Of a stretch of DNA of 43,809 bases, positions 8,009 through 15,241 are shown piece by piece. The notes below the pieces were generated by a model. That model had not been told where the DNA came from. It did no database searches and was given only the letters and a program-made list of their open reading frames with translations. The stretch is from Lachnospiraceae bacterium. GTDB lineage: Bacteria; Bacillota; Clostridia; Lachnospirales; Lachnospiraceae. The position numbers and the translations under genes are program-made. The stretch covers positions 1-43,809 of the forward strand of contig WRLH01000025.1 in the NCBI GenBank assembly GCA_009777715.1. Direction: 5' to 3'. The first letter of the stretch is position 1; each line of letters opens with the position of its first letter.

Positions 8009-8136
8009 CCAAATGATGAAGCAAATCGTGATGATTGCTTATTTGGCTTCTGCCGGAATCCGCAGACAGGCTGCCATTAAGGGCCTTGCCCGCAAAAAAG
8101 ACGCCAAGCCAGCTTAATTGAAGCCAGATCTGCCAT

Positions 8137-8170
8137 GCCCTGCTCCGCAAACCGCCGGCAGGCTTTTTTT
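8137..8170 (+). terminator. Terminator of the plus-strand parA block
   Basis: Arms GCC(C)TGC and GCAGGC with a 14-nt loop, followed by TTTTTTT. It lies about 130 bp after the last plus-strand gene. Confidence 0.65.
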
Positions 8171-8319
8171 ATTGCGGGAGTTTCAGTATTTTTTTCCAAT
8201 AACGCCGCAACCCATGCAGGTGGTTTTCCAAGAACGTGCGTATAAATGAAATAAATTTCCAAAATTGCCAGCACAAGTTGTGGCAATCATTCCAAAACTG
8301 CATTAAGAAATCTGCATAG

Positions 8320-8355
8320 AAAAAACCGCAAACGCTTGTAAATACACGCTTGCGG
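8320..8355 (-). terminator. Terminator of the minus-strand transfer operon
   Basis: On the minus strand CCGCAAGCG...CGTTTGCGG forms a stem with one bulge, followed by TTTTTT (8325-8320). It lies about 200 bp after the last gene (stop at 8553). Confidence 0.8.
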
Positions 8356-8552
8356 CTAATGTCCCAATCTTTCCATATTGTATTTAATTACATATCCTAG
8401 TTTACCTGACTGACATCAGATATTATCATTGCTAAAATCAAGGTATCCACATTGCTGAAATTATGAATCAGCAGGTTTGCAGGTTTTATCCGGCGCATAT
8501 ATACGCGCCCGGATGCACACACCCAGAAAAAACGTTAAAAAATGTCCATCAA

Positions 8553-8822
8553 TCAGCCCCTTGTTTCTTCTTGTGAGCGGAAGCCTTTGCTAATCCCTGC
8601 AAGGTCGAGGTATTTCTGGCGTGCCGCTTCGCGCTCGGCCGTGCCGGGAGCGGCACGCCTGTACGCGCTGTAAGCCTGCCGCTTCTCAATGGCAGCGCCC
8701 TTTTCCTCAATATATTTCATTATTTCCTCACGGACCGCCTCTAGCTCCGGGGAGACGCTGCAGTCGCATAAAAGCACATATGTTTTGGCGACAATCCCGG
8801 CGTTTATTTTTACGTTTGCCAT
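8553..8822 (-). CDS. Small charged protein, unknown function
   Basis: The start is chosen at 8822 (MANVKINAGIVAKTYVLL) because AGAAAGGA lies 7 bp upstream; the longer frame would run into the preceding gene. The 89-residue product has an N-terminal strand-like stretch with CDCS, then a charged helical region (ELEAVREEIMKYIEEKGAAIEKRQAYSA-type composition), and an arginine-rich tail. It is the last gene of the transfer operon, 19 bp after the coiled-coil anchor gene. No family was recognised. Confidence 0.6.
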   Translation of the reverse strand: MANVKINAGIVAKTYVLLCDCSVSPELEAVREEIMKYIEEKGAAIEKRQAYSAYRRAAPGTAEREAARQKYLDLAGISKGFRSQEETRG

Positions 8823-8841
8823 TATTTTTTCCTTTCTAAAA

Positions 8842-11262
8842 TTATTCCAAACCAGCCGCCCTAGGAAACAGCCCGCCATTGGCATAACCGCACCCCGGCA
8901 GGTAATAAATGATGCGTTCAAATCCGCATATCTTCTTGCCATTTTGGTCATGGCAGCTATCATCATGGATATGGATCTTGGTTATCACGAAGCACCCGCC
9001 TTTTCTTGTCGAAGCAGTATCGAAAAATACATAGGGCTCGCGGAGCTCGGCCCCGTCTTCCCCATGCTCATGCCAGTGCCGGACGGGAATCCCGGCTGAA
9101 AAATTTACAGCTTGGCCCTGGGGAACAAGGGGGGATGCCGGATAGGTTATGACTGCCTTGACGATCTGGCCGTCCTTAAATCCGCAATCCGCGCCATAAT
9201 GCTCGACTGTGTCAATGCCCTTGCCGCAGCTTAAAGCCCTGGCTGCATTAAGGGGCTGGCTGTTGCAAGTATAGCCCGTATTTACGCGGTATCCATAGCT
9301 GCCATGGCCCTGCGGGCAGTTTGGCGAAGACCCTACCGGGCCGGACCATTGGTGGTTGCAGTATAGGCACCGGAAATTATCCCGGCGGCCGCAGCTGTCT
9401 GTATGGCTGTGGGAAGTGAATGCCCCGCCGTAACAGGCGCTTACATGGGCATGGAAGACGGCGGCATTGTAACAGCCGCCGGGGCTATGGTGTTCATTAG
9501 TGCCGATGACATTGTCCTCGCTGTCAACATGGTAGTGGTATATATGCTCGACTTCGCCGATATATACGCCGTTTTCTATCCGCAGGATGGCATTGCGCAT
9601 TTCCATGAAGCTGTCATCGCTTGCGACCGTTTCCCCCTTGGTCAGCAACGCGGCCGCTATTAAATCTTTGCCGTTACTGACTGATGTAAAAAGTGTTTCT
9701 AGCTGGCTGTTTACGGCCGCCTCAAAGTGGTTAATCCGGTCGGCCAGGCTCATGAAATGCGTGGCTGTTTCGCTCCTCACCCCGCCAATCCCGTCAAGGA
9801 CCGAATCCCCAAGGCTTCCAATCAAGCCGCCCACCGTGTCCACCGAGCCCTCTAAGCTGTCTATCCCGCCGAGGACTGAACCCTTTAGGCTGCCGAACTG
9901 TGCATTTGCCGCGTCCTCAAAATTACTGATGGAATCAGATACCGACCCGATTTCGCTTGAAAGGATGTCAAACCTGCCAAGCTTCTGGTCAACCTGCCTA
10001 AGGTAGTTAAGCATTGCCGAGAAGTTTTCCATGTTGTCATTCTCCATGCGGCTTGCCATGATTTTTAGGACATCAGTCAAATTAGTATGGTTTTCTTCCG
10101 CCAACAGCGCGGCATCGGCGTGCAGGCCCATTATTTCGCCGTATGCCTGTGAATGCAGGTCATTAACCGAAGAAAGCGATGCATTAAGCGCGTTGAAATA
10201 ATTAAGCATTTCTAAAGATGAAGAATCATTAAGCCGCCCGAGGAGGCCGAAAGCTTCTTCTTTTGCCAATATGATTTCATTTTCCAGTATTCCGAGCCGG
10301 GCTGACAGATCTGCTATTTTATCCCCGATGAAGTTTTGCGCTTCAAAGTTCGCCGCTTGGATGCTTTCCATGGCAGACAAAGCTTCTGTGCTGATTAGGG
10401 CTTCAAGCTCATCAAGCGCATTGGCAAAGTAGCTGGCATTTTCCAGCCTCTTTTCGTCCTGCTCTTCGCCCATTTCCGAAAGATGGCTTATTATTGCCGC
10501 AAATTTTTCCGCGCTGTCATGTTCCAGCCGCTCTGACATGGTTAAAATGCTGTTTATGATGCTTAAAGTTTCCCCGCTGGCCAAGGCCTCAAGGCTGTTA
10601 AGGAGCTCCGTGAAATAACTGGCGATATCGCCAAAAGCATCGCCTTGGCCCTTATCCATCTCAATGAGCAGGTTCATGATGGCATTGCTTGAATCAGCAA
10701 GTTTATTGGAAACGCCCCTTAAATCTGATTTGAGGGCTGATTGGAGCCCGGCCAAGTCAGCACTTATGTCTGTCTTTGCTTTCCCAATGGCAAAAATTGC
10801 TTCTGAATGCGCTTTTGAAAGCTCGTCCCTTGCTTCGCTTAGCGAATCCCTTATGGCAGAAACATGGCTGCCCATTTCGGCATTTGAAATAGCCTGGCGC
10901 AAAATGAATGAGTCAAGGCTGTCCAGCAAAGCCATCACCGCCATTTCCAGCGCATCATACCGCTCAAGGACGTTCTGGTTATTTTTTGTGTTTTCAATAT
11001 AATGCAGGCTAAGTGTGCCTTGGTTGTCATTTACCGAGCTATGGAGCCTTTCAATGTATTCAACCGTGCTGATTAAGTCATGGGCAATCTGGTCCCCAAG
11101 CCCGCCCTCTTGTGCTGAAGCTGTCCCAGTTGCCGGCCCTTCTTGTTGCCGGCCCATGCCCAGGGCAATGGCGATGATTAAGACGGCAACGCCGAGGCCG
11201 ATGGCAGGCAGCATTATCATTGCGCATTTTTTATTGATCTTCAAATAAAAATATTTTTCCAT
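8842..11262 (-). CDS. Large signal-anchored coiled-coil protein with Cys/His-rich C-terminal domain
   Basis: The 806-residue protein has one membrane segment near residues 12-36 (MIMLPAIGLGVAVLIIAIALGMG), so it is probably anchored with the bulk outside. Residues about 55-560 are almost wholly helical, with diverged repeats around patterns such as NYFNALN, ASYFTELLNSLEAL, SYFANALDELEALI and SAMLNYLRQ. Residues about 570-806 are rich in Cys and His (HVSACYGG, CLYCNHQW, SCGRRDN, HDDSCHDQNGKKICGF), suggesting metal or disulfide knots. A GGAGGAAAG site precedes the ATG. The place near the end of a conjugation operon suggests a surface structure for mating-pair contact; that is inference. The same Cys/His style occurs in the middle of the CHAP protein at 15242. 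Confidence 0.7.
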   Translation of the reverse strand: MEKYFYLKINKKCAMIMLPAIGLGVAVLIIAIALGMGRQQEGPATGTASAQEGGLGDQIAHDLISTVEYIERLHSSVNDNQGTLSLHYIENTKNNQNVLERYDALEMAVMALLDSLDSFILRQAISNAEMGSHVSAIRDSLSEARDELSKAHSEAIFAIGKAKTDISADLAGLQSALKSDLRGVSNKLADSSNAIMNLLIEMDKGQGDAFGDIASYFTELLNSLEALASGETLSIINSILTMSERLEHDSAEKFAAIISHLSEMGEEQDEKRLENASYFANALDELEALISTEALSAMESIQAANFEAQNFIGDKIADLSARLGILENEIILAKEEAFGLLGRLNDSSSLEMLNYFNALNASLSSVNDLHSQAYGEIMGLHADAALLAEENHTNLTDVLKIMASRMENDNMENFSAMLNYLRQVDQKLGRFDILSSEIGSVSDSISNFEDAANAQFGSLKGSVLGGIDSLEGSVDTVGGLIGSLGDSVLDGIGGVRSETATHFMSLADRINHFEAAVNSQLETLFTSVSNGKDLIAAALLTKGETVASDDSFMEMRNAILRIENGVYIGEVEHIYHYHVDSEDNVIGTNEHHSPGGCYNAAVFHAHVSACYGGAFTSHSHTDSCGRRDNFRCLYCNHQWSGPVGSSPNCPQGHGSYGYRVNTGYTCNSQPLNAARALSCGKGIDTVEHYGADCGFKDGQIVKAVITYPASPLVPQGQAVNFSAGIPVRHWHEHGEDGAELREPYVFFDTASTRKGGCFVITKIHIHDDSCHDQNGKKICGFERIIYYLPGCGYANGGLFPRAAGLE

Positions 11263-11283
11263 CTTTCCTCCAATCTTGGCTTA

Positions 11284-11305
11284 TTAATTGCGACGTCGCA
11301 ATTAA
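11284..11305. repeat. 22-bp perfect palindrome at the ssb stop codon
   Basis: TTAATTGCGAC mirrored by GTCGCAATTAA. It overlaps the ssb stop and belongs to a set of TTGCGA-type palindromes in the operon (14038, 20793, 21259). Confidence 0.85.
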
Positions 11306-11688
11306 CTAAAGGGCAGATCATCATCGGTGACGTCTGGGATGATGGGATTGCCGCTTTCATTGCCGGAAGGTTTCTTTTCGGCAAACTCCGATTCTTCAAT
11401 TATAACATCGGTCGTATAAACCTTGATTCCTTCTTTGTTAGTGTAGCTGCCAGTCTGCATCCGGCCGGAAATGGCAATCTTAATCCCTTTGCGGAAATAT
11501 TTTTCGGCAAACTCGGCAGATTTCCCGAAAGCCACGCAGTTAATGAAATCTGCGCTTTCATCATCCCCGCGTGAAAAGCGGCGGCTGACAGCCAAGGTGA
11601 ACCTTGCTATGGCAGTTGCATTTTCGCCCTGGGAATGTTTTACTTCCGGGTCTCTTGTTAAGCGTCCCATTAAAATAACTTTATTCAT
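11302..11688 (-). CDS. ssb: Single-stranded DNA-binding protein
   Basis: The start is set at 11688 (MNKVILMGRLTRDPEVKH), supported by AGAAGGA just upstream. The 128 residues contain the full OB fold: TRDPEV, FTLAVSRRF, DFINCVAFGKSAEFAEKYFRKG, ISGRMQTGSYTNKEG and VYTTDVIIEESEFAEKK. The acidic tail ends DDDLPFS, close to the canonical DDDLPF tip that recruits partner proteins. In conjugative elements SSB coats the incoming or displaced strand. It lies between topB and the coiled-coil anchor gene. Confidence 0.95.
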   Translation of the reverse strand: MNKVILMGRLTRDPEVKHSQGENATAIARFTLAVSRRFSRGDDESADFINCVAFGKSAEFAEKYFRKGIKIAISGRMQTGSYTNKEGIKVYTTDVIIEESEFAEKKPSGNESGNPIIPDVTDDDLPFS

Positions 11689-11751
11689 TTTTTCCTTCTT
11701 TCCTGCGGCTTCGGCCACAAACTTTCTTTAGTTTTAACATTCTCCCCTTTT

Positions 11752-14010
11752 TTAACTGCCCCTCCTTCCTTTTTTCCGCTTAGCCTTGGGCAAAACTGCG
11801 CTTAGCGTTGCAAAAAAGCCGCTTCCGTCATCAGATTCAAGCTTGGCAAGCGTGAATTTGCATTTATAAGCCGAGCCTGTGTCTTTCTTTTTACAGCTGG
11901 CAGTAATGCTGCCTGTTTCAAGCAGGAGGCCCACCTGCCCGCTGCTTAACGGTTTCCCCGTCCGGGAAAAATAAACTATGTTGCTGGCATTTAATGAAAA
12001 TTTGCAGTTTTCAGCTTCGCAGGGATAAAATACGCCCTTTTCGCCAGCCTTTTCATATTTTTTCTCCAAGACTGAAGCCCCGCACCAAGGGCATTTCCCG
12101 ACCGTGATTGTGTCAAACTTGAAATCCACGTTAACTTTCATTTCACCGACCTGCTTAAGCTTTTCATTGATGAAGCTTCTGAACTTGAGCATGAATTCAT
12201 CTTCGGCCATCCCGCCCGATGAAATCAGGGCGATGTTCTGTTCCCAGTCGGCAGTTATTTTCGGCGAGTAGCAATCCGGCGGCAGCACCTTTATCGTGTT
12301 AATCCCCTGCTTTGTCGGCACAAGGTATTTTGTCTTCCCGATTGTTTTTTCCGCGATGTAGTTCTTGCTGAACAGGCCCTGGATGATGGCGGCCCTTGTC
12401 GCCTGGGTGCCGATCCCCCGGCCTTTCAGGATCGCCCCGCCCTCGACCGTTGCCCCGGCATTTTCCATGGCTGTAAGGAGCGTCCCCTCGGTGTGGAGCT
12501 TTGGCGCGGAAGTTTTCCTCGGCACAATGTCAAGGGATGACATGCTTATTGCCTGGCCCTTGGAAAGCTCCGGGAGCGGCATTTTCCCGCCATCTTCCGT
12601 GTCTTTGGCTTTCCCGGACAATGCTTTCAAAACAGCCTTGAAGCCGACATCGATGGCTGTTTTCCCGCTTGCCCTGAACGTGGCCCCGGAAACGGCAATG
12701 CTTAGCTGCGTTTCATCATAAACGTGTTTAGCGCTCAAAGCAGCCAGCATCCTTGTGATGACAAGGTTAAGCACATCTGATTCTTTCCCTGACAAGGCCG
12801 CAAGGTCAAAACCGCCTAATTTTTCCGTGATGACAAGCGCGTGGTGGTCAGTCACTTTTTCATCATCGACAACCCGGCCGTCAAGGTTAAGCCCGGCCGA
12901 AAGAAGGGCATCCGCCACGGCAGAGTAGCGGGGGATGCTTTTGATGATGTTCACGTATCCTGCCATGCGGGGGGCAAGGTCGCTGGTGATGAAGCGGCTG
13001 TCTGTGCGGGGATAGCTTAATATTTTGTGTTTCTCATAAAGGCTCTGGGCGGTCTTGAGGGTTTCCTCCGCGCCGTAGCCATGGATGCGGTTAGCTTCGC
13101 GCATAAGCTCGGTTATGTCATAAAGCTGCGGCCGGTCTTCCGTTTTCCGTTTAGTTTCAATGCCTGCAACCAGGGCCGTGCCGCCGCTTAACAGTTTTGC
13201 CCTCAGCGCATTTGCCGCGCCCTTGTCAAGGATCCGCCCCTCGCCGTCCTTATGCCCCGGCAGGACAGCCCCGTCATCATCTTTTGCATAGTGTGCGGAA
13301 AAGCCTTCGGCAAAATTGGCGGTGAGGGCATAATAATCCGTGCTTTTGAATGCTTCTGCTTCCATGTAACGTTTGACGACAAAATAAAGCGTCGGCGACA
13401 GGACGCGCCCGACGTCCACCCTGGCGCGGTATTTAAGGCTGGCGGCGCGGGAAAGCGATAAGCCGAATATCCAGTCCGCCCGGTGCTTTAGCCATTCGCC
13501 GAGGATTACCCCGTCAAATTCCTCAATGCCGCGCAACTTGCCCATCGCGGCCAAGATTGCCTCGTCCGTCATCGATGTTGCGCAGAAACGCTTGACCGGC
13601 TTGGAAAGGCCAGCCTGCTTCCTTATCAGCCATTGCAGGTAATGCCCCTCCGACCCCATGTCGCCGCAGTCAATCACAAGGTCAACGTCCGGGCGGCCGA
13701 AAAGCTGCTTGATGATGGCAAATTGCGGGGCGGTTTCCGCTTTGACGACAGTCACAAACTCATCCGGGAACAGCGGAAGCTCTGCCTTTGCCTTAGCTTG
13801 CATTTCCGGCCTGTTTCTGTCCCACATATCCGCCATGCTTAAATAACCGTAAGCCTCCGGCGGGGCAAGCTCAATCAAATGGCCGACTGCCCAGGTGACA
13901 AGGTATCCATTTCCCGAATAATAGCCGTCATTCCGCTTGTCCGCGCCGATGACGCGGGCAATGTCGCGGGCAACGCTTGGTTTTTCTGTTATTAGTAGTT
14001 TATGTCCCAT
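11752..14010 (-). CDS. topB: DNA topoisomerase III (type IA), conjugative-element type
   Basis: The 752-residue enzyme starts MGHKLLITEKPSVARDIARVIG, the TOPRIM N-terminus of TopB. The active-site tyrosine is in SYPRTDSR near residue 333. The acidic TOPRIM motif near residue 116 reads IDCGDMGSEGHYLQW rather than the usual DxDxEGE, so the metal-binding triad is altered as seen in a divergent subgroup. The C-terminus has a CPWCGA...CEAENC zinc-finger-like region and a second repeat. An AGGAGG site precedes the ATG. Type IA topoisomerases relax single-stranded regions and are a constant member of Tn1549-like transfer operons, perhaps resolving DNA during transfer or replication. Confidence 0.93.
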   Translation of the reverse strand: MGHKLLITEKPSVARDIARVIGADKRNDGYYSGNGYLVTWAVGHLIELAPPEAYGYLSMADMWDRNRPEMQAKAKAELPLFPDEFVTVVKAETAPQFAIIKQLFGRPDVDLVIDCGDMGSEGHYLQWLIRKQAGLSKPVKRFCATSMTDEAILAAMGKLRGIEEFDGVILGEWLKHRADWIFGLSLSRAASLKYRARVDVGRVLSPTLYFVVKRYMEAEAFKSTDYYALTANFAEGFSAHYAKDDDGAVLPGHKDGEGRILDKGAANALRAKLLSGGTALVAGIETKRKTEDRPQLYDITELMREANRIHGYGAEETLKTAQSLYEKHKILSYPRTDSRFITSDLAPRMAGYVNIIKSIPRYSAVADALLSAGLNLDGRVVDDEKVTDHHALVITEKLGGFDLAALSGKESDVLNLVITRMLAALSAKHVYDETQLSIAVSGATFRASGKTAIDVGFKAVLKALSGKAKDTEDGGKMPLPELSKGQAISMSSLDIVPRKTSAPKLHTEGTLLTAMENAGATVEGGAILKGRGIGTQATRAAIIQGLFSKNYIAEKTIGKTKYLVPTKQGINTIKVLPPDCYSPKITADWEQNIALISSGGMAEDEFMLKFRSFINEKLKQVGEMKVNVDFKFDTITVGKCPWCGASVLEKKYEKAGEKGVFYPCEAENCKFSLNASNIVYFSRTGKPLSSGQVGLLLETGSITASCKKKDTGSAYKCKFTLAKLESDDGSGFFATLSAVLPKAKRKKGRRGS

Positions 14011-14025
14011 GCCAATTGCCTCCTG

Positions 14026-14283
14026 TCAAGTTTTCGCTTGCGATGTCGCAACTTTTTCAGCTTTTTTCTGCAGGCCGCTGAAGTCGCCGGACTGCGCCGC
14101 AAGGATTATTTCTTCAAGCGTGATCCCCGTCAATGTGATTACATCCTCGGCCTCGCTGAACCGATGATCCCTGATCATGCTCCTTAATCTTGCAATATTG
14201 TCTTTTTTCTTTTTGGCCATGGCCTCTAATTTTAATAGTGCCGCTTCTTCTTTCAAAAGCTGTTCCGTAAGCTTATCTTTCAT
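14026..14283 (-). CDS. Small coiled-coil protein of the DUF3847/DUF4315 type
   Basis: The 85-residue product begins with a charged heptad-like helix (LLKEEAALLKLEAMAKKKKDNIARLRSM) and ends in SEAEDVITLTGITLEEIILAAQ. This pattern matches the short helical proteins found between vir genes and topB in Tn1549-like elements. A GAAAGGAA site lies upstream, and the start overlaps the end of the preceding gene by 11 bp. A TTGCGA-type palindrome (14038-14051) lies inside its last codons. The exact DUF number is uncertain. Confidence 0.65.
   Translation of the reverse strand: MKDKLTEQLLKEEAALLKLEAMAKKKKDNIARLRSMIRDHRFSEAEDVITLTGITLEEIILAAQSGDFSGLQKKAEKVATSQAKT
14038..14051. repeat. TTGCGA-type palindrome inside the 3' end of the small coil gene
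   Basis: TTGCGATGTCGCAA. Its minus-strand form TTGCGACATC is identical to ten bases at the inner edge of the right terminal inverted repeat. Confidence 0.7.
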
Positions 14284-15235
14284 TTCCTTTCACCTCGCAT
14301 GATTTTTGCCGTTGCTCACTGTCCCCGCTGTCCTTTTTGCCTGCCATTTTCTCCTGCCAGTCGGCTAACGAGGATATATGCTTGCTTCCGTATTCGTTTT
14401 CATAAAATTTGCTGAAAACATCGCCCGGCAAAACCTCTGCCCTGCTGCAAGCCCGCCAAGGATGCCCATTGCTGATGCTGACTTTCACGTAATCATCCCT
14501 TAATTTTTCAGTATCAAATTCAGCGGAAATGCCAAGTTCGCAGTGCCTTGCAAAATATTCATTCTTTTCCATTTCATTTCCTTTCATTTTTTGGTTTTTT
14601 TCTAAAAATTGGGTGTTGACATTACCTGGAAATTGGGGTAAACTATTACTGTAGCTTCCAGTTTTTATTCCTCCCACGGGCAATGATAGCCCGGCTTGGT
14701 TGAAGTAACTGGGAGCTTTTTCTTTGTCATAGCCAAGCAGGTTCCCGGCATCAACATTGCGTTTTATATAGCCATTAATTAGTTTTCCCCTCTTATTCCT
14801 AAATGGCAAAAAGGCATTTTCGCGGCCATACATGGAGGTGACGCGGTTAACTATATGCCGGTCCTGCTTTGATTTAAGCTGGACGGTAATAATTATGGGG
14901 TCGCCCTTTTTGTCTGACAGGTCAGTCAAAACAACCAGCGAGCCTTTATGCGAGCCTTTAAATACCATGACCGGGCCAGCAAGCTGTTCCGGTATTTTGC
15001 TTAAGCATTTAACTGACAAGCCGTGCGGGTGGGTGACATTCTTATTCCTTTTTTTGGCAATGCACTTTTCAATTTCACTGCGCCGCATGACTAAGCTTAA
15101 ATCATCAGCGCCTAGATCAATCAATGATTGCGGGGTGCGGCCGATTATGAACGGCTCACGGCGGCTCTTTGGGGGGGTTCCCAAATAATCTTTAAGCTTA
15201 AGGTAAAGGTTGCTTTTCTTTTCATCTTTTGCCAT
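14273..15235 (-). CDS. MuF-C-like (BECR fold) domain protein
   Basis: Residues about 1-170 match the phage MuF C-terminal/BECR-type domain pattern. The pieces are FIIGRTPQSLIDLGADDLSL, a THPHGLSVKCLSKIPEQLAGPVMVFKG motif, SLVVLTDLSDKKGDPIIITVQL, and VNRVTSMYGRENAFLPF. Such domains occur in phage head proteins and polymorphic toxins and, commonly, in large proteins of Clostridia conjugative elements. After a linker (180-220) a second part starts MEKNEYFARHCELGISAEF near 14570, preceded by AAAGGAAATGAA, a good internal ribosome site, so a separate shorter product may also be made. The gene starts 6 bp after the CHAP gene. The role, whether entry nuclease, effector or regulator, is unknown. Confidence 0.65.
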   Translation of the reverse strand: MAKDEKKSNLYLKLKDYLGTPPKSRREPFIIGRTPQSLIDLGADDLSLVMRRSEIEKCIAKKRNKNVTHPHGLSVKCLSKIPEQLAGPVMVFKGSHKGSLVVLTDLSDKKGDPIIITVQLKSKQDRHIVNRVTSMYGRENAFLPFRNKRGKLINGYIKRNVDAGNLLGYDKEKAPSYFNQAGLSLPVGGIKTGSYSNSLPQFPGNVNTQFLEKNQKMKGNEMEKNEYFARHCELGISAEFDTEKLRDDYVKVSISNGHPWRACSRAEVLPGDVFSKFYENEYGSKHISSLADWQEKMAGKKDSGDSEQRQKSCEVKGNER

Positions 15236-15241
15236 GCTTGC

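Larger units (their letters stand above)
8009..8552. other. Convergent intergenic region with two terminators, TTCCAA boxes and hairpins
   Basis: Between the two operons of the element there is no convincing gene. A 34-codon frame at 8013-8117 lacks a ribosome site. A CCAAAT...AAGCAAATC/GATTGCTT...ATTTGG dyad spans 8009-8055. Four TTCCAA boxes occur at roughly 8195-8295. Terminators point both ways (8137-8170 plus, 8320-8355 minus). An ATCCGGCGC/GCGCCCGGAT stem lies at 8488-8514 without a T-run. The region may be an origin or simply an operon divider. Confidence 0.55.

Noticed and set aside
8013-8117. 34-codon frame after the winged-helix gene
   Set aside because: No ribosome site, and it sits in a dyad and terminator region.
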